From the NCBI RefSeq assembly GCF_042678305.1, contig NZ_JBHUDT010000004.1: a stretch of 64,000 bases of DNA; one strand, given 5' to 3'. A model generated the notes under the pieces. That model saw only the letters and a program-made list of their open reading frames with translations, was not told the origin of the DNA and made no database searches. The position numbers and the translations under genes are program-made. Positions 37,609 to 44,550 of the stretch are shown piece by piece. How positions within the stretch are numbered: position 1 is the stretch's first letter; the number at the start of each line of letters is the position of its first letter. The stretch comes from Gelatiniphilus marinus. GTDB lineage: Bacteria > Bacteroidota > Bacteroidia > Flavobacteriales > Flavobacteriaceae.

Positions 37609-38526
37609 ATGAATAATTCAAATCTTGCAGAAATTTATAAAAACAGGATAAAAAGCTTACTTGATAAAGAGTATTATAATATTAATTCTATTGATGGCGT
37701 TGGATATTTTGGAAAAACTTATGAGGAATTAAAAAACTTAAAACCAACCGAAAAAGAAATTTTCGAGTTTAGAAAGTTAAAAGAGTTAAACTCAAATACC
37801 CAAGAATATAAAGACCTATATAGAAAACTTTCAATTTGGAGAATATTAGATTCATGTGTTGACAAAGAAAACAATTCAATAGCTGATTTAATTGATAAAA
37901 TTAATCTTTTACAAAAACAGGAAGAAAATCAAAACAACCAAAAAAACAAATACGAATATTTACTTTTTTTTGATACAGAAACCACAGGGATTCCTAAAAA
38001 TTGGAAAGCACCTATAACAGATTTAAACAATTGGCCAAGAATAGTTCAACTTGCCTATATATTAAGTGATAAAGATGGGAAAATTATTAATCAATCTGAT
38101 TTTATAATAAAACCAGTTGATTTTAAAATTCCTGAAGAATCTTCTAATGTTCATGGTATTACTACTGACAAAGCTATTGAAGAAGGAATTCCTTTATCTT
38201 TGGCTCTACAAAGTTTTGACAACCTTGCAAAGCATTCAGGTGTTTTAGTTGCACATAACATTGAGTTTGATGAGAAAATTGTTAGAGCCGAATATTTAAG
38301 ATGTAATATGACAGATTCACTTTCTAATATGAAAAGAATTTGTACAATGGAAGAATCAATTAACCTATGTGCATTGAAAGGTACTTATGGCTACAAATGG
38401 CCAAAATTGACAGAACTATATTTTAAACTATTTAACTCTGAATTAAAAGACTCACACAATGCTTCAAATGATGTAAAAGCTACTTTTGAATGTTATTGGG
38501 AATTAAAGAAAAGAAAAATAATATAA
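37609..38526 (+). CDS. DEDDh-type 3'-5' exonuclease (c18, second gene)
   Basis: 305 residues. Residues 1-112 are a unique N-terminal region; the exonuclease domain has ExoI FFDTETTGIP (Asp122, Glu124), ExoII VLVAHNIEFDEKIV and ExoIII SHNASNDVKATFECYW with the His-x4-Asp of DEDDh (DnaQ-like) enzymes. It degrades DNA or RNA from the 3' end. With the coupled unknown gene it is a candidate defence pair. Confidence 0.85.
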   Translation: MNNSNLAEIYKNRIKSLLDKEYYNINSIDGVGYFGKTYEELKNLKPTEKEIFEFRKLKELNSNTQEYKDLYRKLSIWRILDSCVDKENNSIADLIDKINLLQKQEENQNNQKNKYEYLLFFDTETTGIPKNWKAPITDLNNWPRIVQLAYILSDKDGKIINQSDFIIKPVDFKIPEESSNVHGITTDKAIEEGIPLSLALQSFDNLAKHSGVLVAHNIEFDEKIVRAEYLRCNMTDSLSNMKRICTMEESINLCALKGTYGYKWPKLTELYFKLFNSELKDSHNASNDVKATFECYWELKKRKII

Positions 38527-38530
38527 AAAC

Positions 38531-38664
38531 TACCACCAACAATGGCTATAAGTAATTGCTTGTTCTCGCATACTTCTGAAAATCCTTGCGGATTTTCAGT
38601 TTGGTGTGTACTTGCAAAGTTAAGTGCTAAACCACGCAACTACTCATAGCCGAGACCGTTGGCA
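38531..38664 (+). repeat. attC-like site of c18
   Basis: R'' TACCACCAAC matches start GTTGGTGGTA. Same stem type as c3 and c8; spacer gagacc, GTT at 38658. Confidence 0.9.
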
Positions 38665-38697
38665 GTAATTAAAGCAAAAAAATAAAACTGGATTTAT

Positions 38698-39210
38698 ATG
38701 AGCAAAAGAGGAAGTCGAAACGCAACAAATTTTGCTGGTAAAAATTGGACAGTTGGTGGTAAATACAAAGGAAATAAATCCAAAACGAGCAAACACAAAG
38801 AAAAAAAACTCAAATTAAGAAAAGAACAATTTAATTTGATTTGTGCAAAATTTAATTTTAAAGTAACAACTGTTCACGATAAGATACTCTATGATTCCTT
38901 ATTAAAAAAATACTCAAAATTACGAGCAATGAAAGGAAGTAGAATTGCCAAAAAGAGTATTGAAAATGTTGAATATTTTAAAACGTACTGTGACAAGAAA
39001 AAGGAAAAATTTGATATTGAAACATATTTTGAGAAAAAATTTAATCATACCAATTTTATAAAAAAATATCCTGAATTAAAATTTAAAGAAAATAACATTA
39101 AACGAGAAATCTCAAAAAATAAGATAAAGCAGAAGACTGCAAACAATACGATAAGTGAATTTATTTCACCTAATATATTATCGAAACTTAAAAAAGGAAT
39201 GAAAAAATAA
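38698..39210 (+). CDS. hypothetical basic protein (c19, first gene)
   Basis: 170 residues, very rich in Lys and Arg, opening SKRGSRNATNFAGKNWTVGGKYKGNKSKTSKHKEKK. It probably binds nucleic acid. No family recognised. Right after its stop is a broken attC-like sequence, so this was probably once a cassette of its own. Confidence 0.7.
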   Translation: MSKRGSRNATNFAGKNWTVGGKYKGNKSKTSKHKEKKLKLRKEQFNLICAKFNFKVTTVHDKILYDSLLKKYSKLRAMKGSRIAKKSIENVEYFKTYCDKKKEKFDIETYFEKKFNHTNFIKKYPELKFKENNIKREISKNKIKQKTANNTISEFISPNILSKLKKGMKK

Positions 39211-39240
39211 CTACTGCCAATGTGTAATAAAAGGCAATTG
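39211..39240 (+). repeat. remnant of an attC-like site inside c19
   Basis: CTACTGCCAA followed by TGTGTAATAAAAGGCAATTG keeps an R'' and part of a left arm (compare ACTGCCAAC-aa-TGTGTAT at the true end of c19), but the final C of R'' and the whole right arm are gone. Two cassettes appear to have fused by deletion of this site. Confidence 0.6.
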
Positions 39241-39244
39241 CACT

Positions 39245-39988
39245 ATGAAAAAACTAATACTGCATATTCCTCACTCAGGAAATAAAATACCAATAAAAGA
39301 TGGTTACATTTTAGAAGACAAAGTTTTAGAAAATGAAATCTTCAAACTAACTGATTGGCATACTCAAGATTTATATTGTGTTAAAAATTGTGAAAGTATA
39401 ATTTTTGAATATTCAAGAATTTTTTGCGATCCTGAAAGATTTTCTGATGATTTGCAAGAACCTATGGCAAAAGTAGGGATGGGAGTTTTATATGAAAAAA
39501 CTGATGATGGAGAAACTATGAGAATTATCTCAAAAGAGTTAAGGCATAAAATATTAAATGAATACTATTTTAAGCATCATTCAAAATTAAATGATGCTGT
39601 GGAAAAGCAATTAAAACTAAATAATCGAGCATTAATTTTAGACTGTCATTCTTTTCCAAACATTCCAATGAAAAGAAGTCAACATAAAGTTGTCCCAAGA
39701 CCTGATTATAATATTGGAACAGATAGATTTCATACACCAAAAAAATTAATAGATATTTCCGTAGACTTTTTTAAAAAAAGAAATTTCACACTTGGAATTG
39801 ACTACCCATTTAGTGGTTCAATTGTGCCAATGGAATATTATCAAAAAAATAAAAAAGTTGAATCTATAATGCTTGAAATTAACAGAAAACTATACTTAAA
39901 AGAAGGAACAAATGAGAAATCGGAAAATTACGGAAAAACAAAAGAAGTAGTTCAAGAATATATTGAATTGTTAAAATCAGAATTTTAG
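39245..39988 (+). CDS. N-formylglutamate amidohydrolase-like protein (c19, second gene)
   Basis: 247 residues of the zinc amidohydrolase family. KLILHIPHSGNKIP is the N-terminal HxPHSG motif, FCDPERFSDD and ILDCHSFPNIP supply further metal and catalytic residues, and MLEINRKLYL is the C-terminal motif. Family members hydrolyse N-formylglutamate, but cassette versions could act on other amides. One base separates it from the next gene. Confidence 0.85.
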   Translation: MKKLILHIPHSGNKIPIKDGYILEDKVLENEIFKLTDWHTQDLYCVKNCESIIFEYSRIFCDPERFSDDLQEPMAKVGMGVLYEKTDDGETMRIISKELRHKILNEYYFKHHSKLNDAVEKQLKLNNRALILDCHSFPNIPMKRSQHKVVPRPDYNIGTDRFHTPKKLIDISVDFFKKRNFTLGIDYPFSGSIVPMEYYQKNKKVESIMLEINRKLYLKEGTNEKSENYGKTKEVVQEYIELLKSEF

Positions 39989-39989
39989 T

Positions 39990-40385
39990 GTGGAAGTAAC
40001 AAAAAAAACTATAAAATCATTTTCGGCAAAGGTCACATTCGGTCTTGAATTAGGCTATACAGGAGAATTACTTGAAAAGGCAAAAATCATAAAATACATT
40101 CAAAAAATTCAAAATGAATTAATTAAGAATAAAAATATATTTTTAAGCGTTTCAATATCTGAATGTAATATTGTTATGAGTGGTCAAGTTGAACCTCATT
40201 TATTATTAAGTTTTATAAATTATCCTAAATTCCCATTAAAAATTGAAGTTTTAAAATATGAAATTGAAGAATTAACAAGGAAATTAATGAGAGAATTTAA
40301 ACAAAATAGAACTATTATTGAATATTTAGATGAAACTGTAATGTTTGAAAAAAATAAAAAAATTGACCCGAGAATAAAAAAATAA
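39990..40385 (+). CDS. hypothetical protein (c19, third gene)
   Basis: 131 residues from a GTG one base after the previous stop, so coupled to the amidohydrolase-like gene. It contains SVSISECNIVMSGQVEPHLLLSFINYPKFPL and a charged helical tail. No family recognised. Confidence 0.65.
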   Translation: MEVTKKTIKSFSAKVTFGLELGYTGELLEKAKIIKYIQKIQNELIKNKNIFLSVSISECNIVMSGQVEPHLLLSFINYPKFPLKIEVLKYEIEELTRKLMREFKQNRTIIEYLDETVMFEKNKKIDPRIKK

Positions 40386-40386
40386 C

Positions 40387-40521
40387 TACTGCCAACAATG
40401 TGTATAATTCATTGCTAGTTATAGCCCACTTACGAAAGTCCTTGCGGACTTTCTATCTGTGATTTATTTACTAACTTTAGTGCTTAAACACGCAACGAAA
40501 TCATACACTAGACCGTTGGCA
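40387..40521 (+). repeat. attC-like site of c19
   Basis: R'' TACTGCCAAC matches start GTTGGCAGTA. Stem GTGTAT-a-ATTC-a-TTGC faces GCAA-c-GAAAT-c-ATACAC with one extra A; GTT at 40515. Confidence 0.9.
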
Positions 40522-40634
40522 ACAAGGCTAAGAGCGACACACATCAACCCCAGGAAAAAAGATTAAGTTTCGATTAATAAAAGGACTGGTCAAAAAAATA
40601 AGACCAGCCCTAAATAATAAAAAGTTAATCACGA

Positions 40635-41522
40635 TTATCGCTGAACACCTAACTGGACTTTAGCACCGTTTATATGGACTTCATCCTGTGTTTCAACAGC
40701 AAAATAACCATAAGCCAAGGGTGCAGCCGCAGCTCGCTCAACGGCCTGCTCAAAAATCATATTCCATATTTTGCCACCTTGTTTTTCATACTCTGAAATT
40801 AAAGACTTGAGACTTTCTTCTCCGAAAACAGTGAGATGTCCTGAAAAATCTTGGGAAATATCACTGATTCGGGCTGTTGACCAGTCAATAATTCCACATA
40901 CATTACCATCGGCATATGTTAGAATATGTCCTGCATACAAATCACCATGAATGAATTTTGTGAAGTTCGGCCACAGTGTATCATTATCCAACCACTTTTT
41001 GTAACGATTTTCTAAATCATTACTTATGCCCAGTTCGGATTTTACCAAGCGTAATCGTTCGGAAATCTCGCTTCTCAGACTTTCAGGTGTAGTAACTTCC
41101 AATCCATTCAGAACAACTTCTTCTTTCGGAATAGCATGGAGTTGCACCAAAATTTTAGCCAATGACTGAATGTAGTTTGGACTATCTTTATCCATATTCC
41201 AAGAAACCTCATAAGTTTCAGCATCATAAGTCAAAGCGGGTTTTCCATCCAATAATGGATACGCTACCAGCTCTTCGTTCGCAATTTTCCAATCTGGAAC
41301 TTGCGCAGTGAGATGTTTGCAAACTAACTGTAGAATTAGTTTTTCCTTTGCAATCTGCTTACCCAAATCGGGTCTTCTGGGAATACGCAACAGCCATTGA
41401 TTTTCATCTTTGTCTGTTGCAAAACCAACCTTGAAATCTATTCCCATTTCGTTGAATTTCATCTTGTCTGAAAGCATTAAACCATGTCTTTCTGCAAGTT
41501 TCTGAATGTCTGTATTTTTCAT
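40635..41522 (-). CDS. mph: macrolide 2'-phosphotransferase (Mph-like) (c20)
   Basis: 295 residues of the aminoglycoside/macrolide kinase fold. It starts QKLAERHGLMLSDKMKFNEMGIDFKVGFATDKDENQWLLRIPRRPD, as Mph enzymes do; the catalytic loop is FIHGDLYAGHIL (His192, Asp194) and the metal-binding Asp213 lies in GIIDWSTA. Mph proteins inactivate 14- and 15-membered macrolides by phosphorylating desosamine. It lies 5 bases behind mef, the same order as the mef(C)-mph(G) pair of marine bacteria. Unusually for a cassette gene it reads against the array. Confidence 0.87.
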   Translation of the reverse strand: MKNTDIQKLAERHGLMLSDKMKFNEMGIDFKVGFATDKDENQWLLRIPRRPDLGKQIAKEKLILQLVCKHLTAQVPDWKIANEELVAYPLLDGKPALTYDAETYEVSWNMDKDSPNYIQSLAKILVQLHAIPKEEVVLNGLEVTTPESLRSEISERLRLVKSELGISNDLENRYKKWLDNDTLWPNFTKFIHGDLYAGHILTYADGNVCGIIDWSTARISDISQDFSGHLTVFGEESLKSLISEYEKQGGKIWNMIFEQAVERAAAAPLAYGYFAVETQDEVHINGAKVQLGVQR

Positions 41523-41527
41523 TTGTT

Positions 41528-42751
41528 TTATTTTTTTAAATTATTACCTAACTGCATAAGTTTCTCAGAGCCATACGAAAGCAACCCAATAACGATAGCC
41601 AAACATCCACTTATGATAAAAGTGATGTTTATACCTATATTTTCTGCAATCACGCCTGTGAACAATAAACCGATTATACTTGGCAATACCGCCAAACTGT
41701 AATAAAGAGAAAAGACTCGTCCCAGCATTTCAGGTTTTACTGTTATCTGGACAATAGCAGTAAAACATGCATAAAAAACAGATAAACCAATACCTCCAAT
41801 TGCTGTTACCAGAACAAATCCAATGAACCATTCTTTTGGGAAAACTCCGCTAAGAAGGAATGTTAACCCCAATATGATATACATTGAATTAACCAATACA
41901 ATCTTTGACATCCCAACTTTGAACAAGCCTAAAACAGCTCCACCAATCAGCATGCCTCCCCCCCAAACTATCTCAACAAGGCCCATTTCCCATTTTCCTC
42001 CTCCATAATGTCCTGTTGTCAGTAGTGGGAACATAATTGCAGCAGGCATGATGACAAAGGTGATAGCCATGGCATAAAGAAAAAGGTAACTTAAACCTCT
42101 ATTTTTAGATACGATATGTAACCCATCTATAAATTCGGTTGATATTGTATGAACAGAAAATTTAGAACCTTTTATTGTCTGTGGTATTCTTACCATCATA
42201 AGCGAAGAAATTGCCAGTAATGCTCCAATCAAATCAAGATACAAAACATTTGAAATAGGCAATATGGCAATTGCCACTGTACCAAGTGCAGGACCACCAA
42301 TACTACAAATCGAATGTAACATTTGATTAATACCAGCAACTCTTAGCAATTCTTTTTTAGGCACAATTAGCGGAGCCAAAGCTTGTAGAGCCGGTGAATG
42401 AAAGGCATTGCCAACCGAACGTAAACCTAACATGATATAAATCCATACAAGATTTACCGTTTCCTTGTTAAGGATAAATATCAAGACAATAGCACATACA
42501 GCAATGAAAGTATCAGAAAGAATCATGATACGTTTTCGATTAGTACGGTCTATATATACCCCTGCTAACGGGCCAATAATAGCTTGTGGCAATATTCCAG
42601 CTATACCTGCATATGCTAAAACCTCGGCGGATTGATACTCCAGACTAAGCCATATGACAATAGCAAATTGGACTGCATAACTTGTCAACATTGAAACAAA
42701 TTGCCCAGCCCATATAAATATATAGGTGTTAAACCATTTTTGGTTCTCCAT
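41528..42751 (-). CDS. mef: Mef-like MFS macrolide efflux protein (c20)
   Basis: 407 residues with about 12 membrane helices of the major facilitator superfamily. The N-terminus WFNTYIFIWAGQFVSMLTSYAVQFAIVIWLS and GPLAGVYIDRTNRKRIMILSD match Mef macrolide exporters. It would pump macrolides out through the inner membrane and is followed directly by mph. It has its own promoter and a 114-base leader with a short open frame and an attenuator, so expression does not depend on Pc. Confidence 0.85.
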   Translation of the reverse strand: MENQKWFNTYIFIWAGQFVSMLTSYAVQFAIVIWLSLEYQSAEVLAYAGIAGILPQAIIGPLAGVYIDRTNRKRIMILSDTFIAVCAIVLIFILNKETVNLVWIYIMLGLRSVGNAFHSPALQALAPLIVPKKELLRVAGINQMLHSICSIGGPALGTVAIAILPISNVLYLDLIGALLAISSLMMVRIPQTIKGSKFSVHTISTEFIDGLHIVSKNRGLSYLFLYAMAITFVIMPAAIMFPLLTTGHYGGGKWEMGLVEIVWGGGMLIGGAVLGLFKVGMSKIVLVNSMYIILGLTFLLSGVFPKEWFIGFVLVTAIGGIGLSVFYACFTAIVQITVKPEMLGRVFSLYYSLAVLPSIIGLLFTGVIAENIGINITFIISGCLAIVIGLLSYGSEKLMQLGNNLKK

Positions 42752-42808
42752 GAAATAAACTTGATTAAATTATACAACAATAAATGGATAGCACTGAGAA
42801 GAGCTATC

Positions 42809-42840
42809 TAAAAAAATGTGGGTATTTTGAGAATTACCCT
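42809..42840 (-). terminator. probable attenuator of the mef-mph transcript
   Basis: On the minus strand GGGTAATT and AATACCC form a stem with one mismatch and a short loop; CACA and then a run of seven T follow. It lies directly after the leader peptide's stop codon. A second small hairpin, GATAGC/GCTATC, lies between it and mef. Confidence 0.6.
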
Positions 42841-42841
42841 A

Positions 42842-42865
42842 TTATTTTATCCAAGGCTTTGCCAT
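42842..42865 (-). CDS. putative leader peptide MAKPWIK of mef-mph
   Basis: ATG GCA AAG CCT TGG ATA AAA TAA encodes seven residues, starting about 24 bases after the -7 box and ending at the attenuator stem. Macrolide-inducible genes (erm, mef/msr) are often controlled by ribosome stalling on peptides of this size. Lys-Pro-Trp content is compatible with stalling, but no known arrest motif is matched, so the role is inferred from layout. Confidence 0.5.
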   Translation of the reverse strand: MAKPWIK

Positions 42866-42895
42866 TTGTTGTATAATTTATTGGAAATAACCGCA

Positions 42896-42925
42896 CAAAG
42901 GTAGGAAATATTTTTTTAAATTTGA
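42896..42925 (-). promoter_or_regulatory. promoter of mef-mph
   Basis: TACCTTTG at 42903-42896 is a perfect Bacteroidota -7 box. The -33 region is AT-rich without a clear TTG. Transcription would start about 42890 and run through the leader peptide into mef. Confidence 0.65.
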
Positions 42926-42963
42926 AGAAATAAATAGTCTGAATTTGGATGTAAAAAAGCCCA

Positions 42964-43097
42964 GTTGCCAACAGCGTATATAATTAAGTGCGGTTTCGGT
43001 GCTGATAATCAGCATTATCTCCCGCATCAGCCTCGGTGCTTTTCGACAGGAAAGCATCCCGCAATCCGCACCTAATCATATACGCGGAACGTTGGGC
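42964..43097 (+). repeat. attC-like site of c20
   Basis: R'' GTTGCCAAC matches start GTTGGCAAC. Stem GCGTATAT-a-ATTA-a-GTGCGG faces CCGCAC-c-TAAT-c-ATATACGC; GTT at 43091. The loop is richer in GC than in neighbouring sites. Confidence 0.9.
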
Positions 43098-43123
43098 ACA
43101 AGGTTGAAAAAAAGCCAACCCTC

Positions 43124-43188
43124 GGCAGGCACATTTGGTTTTTTCCCTCCGCAACTCCCACCACATAAAAAAACCAAAAGAGCCTGCC
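43124..43188 (+). repeat. ACA/AGA hairpin D, at the 5' end of c21
   Basis: GGCAGGC-aca-TTTGGTTTTTT pairs with AAAAAACCAAA-aga-GCCTGCC; GCCAACCCT stands before it (43114) and GCCAACGCT after it (43191). Confidence 0.8.
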
Positions 43189-43265
43189 CTGCCAACGCTG
43201 ACACCAAATCAAACCAACTAAAACATCACGACTGACTTCCTCTCTTGGAAATTTATTTCCTCCAA

Positions 43266-43301
43266 TTAACACTTCTTAACACTAAATAACACTCGTTAAC
43301 T
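43266..43301 (+). promoter_or_regulatory. four 10-bp-spaced TTAACA-like repeats, probable response-regulator site
   Basis: TTAACA at 43266, TTAACA at 43276, ATAACA at 43286 and TTAACT at 43296 are spaced exactly 10 bp, upstream of a near-consensus -7 region and the small secreted-peptide gene at 43361. OmpR/PhoB-type regulators bind such direct repeats (PhoP boxes of Bacillus are TTAACA repeats), and one is encoded in the same cassette. Confidence 0.6.
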
Positions 43302-43360
43302 GTTTTTTGATTTTTATATGCTTTGTTTTGGATCATTATTAATCACTAATACTTTAACCT

Positions 43361-43624
43361 ATGAGAAAATTAGTTTTTCTTTCAATGTTCGGACTAATGT
43401 CCGCTGGGGCGTTTGCCTCAAATGGAGAAGAAGCCCCAAAGCTTCCTGAAGCCAATGCAGAAACCATCGAAAACAGTGTGGAAACTGTAGAAGCCGAAAC
43501 AGCGGAAAATGCTGTAAGGGCTGAAATCACAGTAAATTGTGAAGACGGTTCTTCATATACTGTTAGTTGTGGCAGTTGTAGTACTGCCCAATTGATTGGT
43601 ATTGCTTGGGCTCTTTGTAGCTAA
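43361..43624 (+). CDS. small secreted Cys-containing peptide (c21)
   Basis: 87 residues: signal peptide KLVFLSMFGLMSAGAFA, an acidic Glu/Ala-rich middle (about 20-52) and a C-terminal core ITVNCEDGSSYTVSCGSCSTAQLIGIAWALCS with four Cys. The acidic leader plus short Cys core recalls a peptide precursor or bacteriocin-like product, but no processing enzyme is adjacent. It is followed by a strong terminator and then the GLPGLI/TonB genes. Family unknown. Confidence 0.7.
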   Translation: MRKLVFLSMFGLMSAGAFASNGEEAPKLPEANAETIENSVETVEAETAENAVRAEITVNCEDGSSYTVSCGSCSTAQLIGIAWALCS

Positions 43625-43632
43625 ATTCATTT

Positions 43633-43663
43633 ACCCGTCTCGGCTTTGCCGAGACGGGTTTTA
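43633..43663 (+). terminator. terminator of the small secreted-peptide gene
   Basis: ACCCGTCTCGGC pairs perfectly with GCCGAGACGGGT around a TTT loop and is followed by TTTT, eight bases after the stop codon. It separates the peptide gene from the GLPGLI gene. Confidence 0.9.
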
Positions 43664-43688
43664 TTCAATTAAAAACAATTATAATACA

Positions 43689-44483
43689 ATGAGATTTTTG
43701 ATAATTTTATACTTTTTAGCTTCAATTTCAGTTTGTAATGCCCAAAGTCGGGGCATTGTTTATTATGGGCATATAGAAAGCCCCGGAAAAGGTGGTCCAG
43801 CAGGACTTGACTTTAACGCCTATTTAGTGTTCGACAAAGAAGCGTCTTACTACGTAACGGCCAAAGACTCGCTTGAAAATCAATCTGAATTGGAAAAACA
43901 GCAAACCAAAGAAGTAAATGGGAAAACCCAAGTCTATCTGGGCAAACACACTTTACCGCAAGGCAAACAAGTGTACTACAATAGACAAAAAGACAGCCTT
44001 TGGTGGAACAAAAAATATAAGGAACCCGTTTACGGTCGCGAAAAGAGAGAAAAAATAAACTGGAAACTGGAAGCTGAAACAAAAACTTTTGGCGGACTTA
44101 TCTGCCATAAAGCCACAGGAGTTTTCAGGGGGAAAACTTACACGGCTTGGTACACAAAAAAAATACCCTTGCCCTACGGACCTTGGAAACTTCAAGGGCT
44201 TCCGGGGCTAATTCTTGAAGCTTATGACGAGAAAAAAGAAATGTACCTTTATTTTAAATCGGTTGAATATCCTACTCAGCAAAATTTATCAGTGGGGCCA
44301 ATTGTTAAACCCAAAGAAGACAATAAATACAATTGGATTTCAATTGACGAATATAAAGAACTGCTTGAAAAAATAGTGGAAAAGAACAAAACCAAAGCCA
44401 TATTGATTGCCAAACAAATGGGTGGCGATGTAACGGTAAATTCAGGTGGAATTGAAACACTTAGCGTAGAGTTATTTGAATAA
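43689..44483 (+). CDS. GLPGLI family protein (c21)
   Basis: 264 residues from the ATG at 43689, which begins a signal peptide (FLIILYFLASISVCNAQ). The family motif appears as PWKLQGLPGLILEAYD, preceded by the usual TAWYTKKIPLPYGP. GLPGLI proteins are Bacteroidota-specific secreted proteins of unknown function commonly next to TonB-linked outer-membrane proteins, as here. Confidence 0.9.
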   Translation: MRFLIILYFLASISVCNAQSRGIVYYGHIESPGKGGPAGLDFNAYLVFDKEASYYVTAKDSLENQSELEKQQTKEVNGKTQVYLGKHTLPQGKQVYYNRQKDSLWWNKKYKEPVYGREKREKINWKLEAETKTFGGLICHKATGVFRGKTYTAWYTKKIPLPYGPWKLQGLPGLILEAYDEKKEMYLYFKSVEYPTQQNLSVGPIVKPKEDNKYNWISIDEYKELLEKIVEKNKTKAILIAKQMGGDVTVNSGGIETLSVELFE

Positions 44484-44550
44484 TTTCAAACTATTTTAAT
44501 GGACAAAAACCCCATATAAAAGTGGAGTTTCATTTTTTACAGATATTTTT

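Larger units (their letters stand above)
42767..42879 (-). repeat. long-range inverted repeat in the mef leader
   Basis: AAATTATACAACAA at 42767-42780 is the exact inverse of TTGTTGTATAATTT at 42866-42879. On the transcript the first arm lies just before the leader peptide's ATG and the second 16 bases before the mef ATG. Their pairing would loop out the leader frame and the attenuator and mask the approach to mef. Confidence 0.65.

Noticed and set aside
42999..43272. Frames of 60-78 codons on both strands at the start of c21
   Set aside because: They run through the c20 attC site and hairpin D and have no conserved features or plausible start signals.
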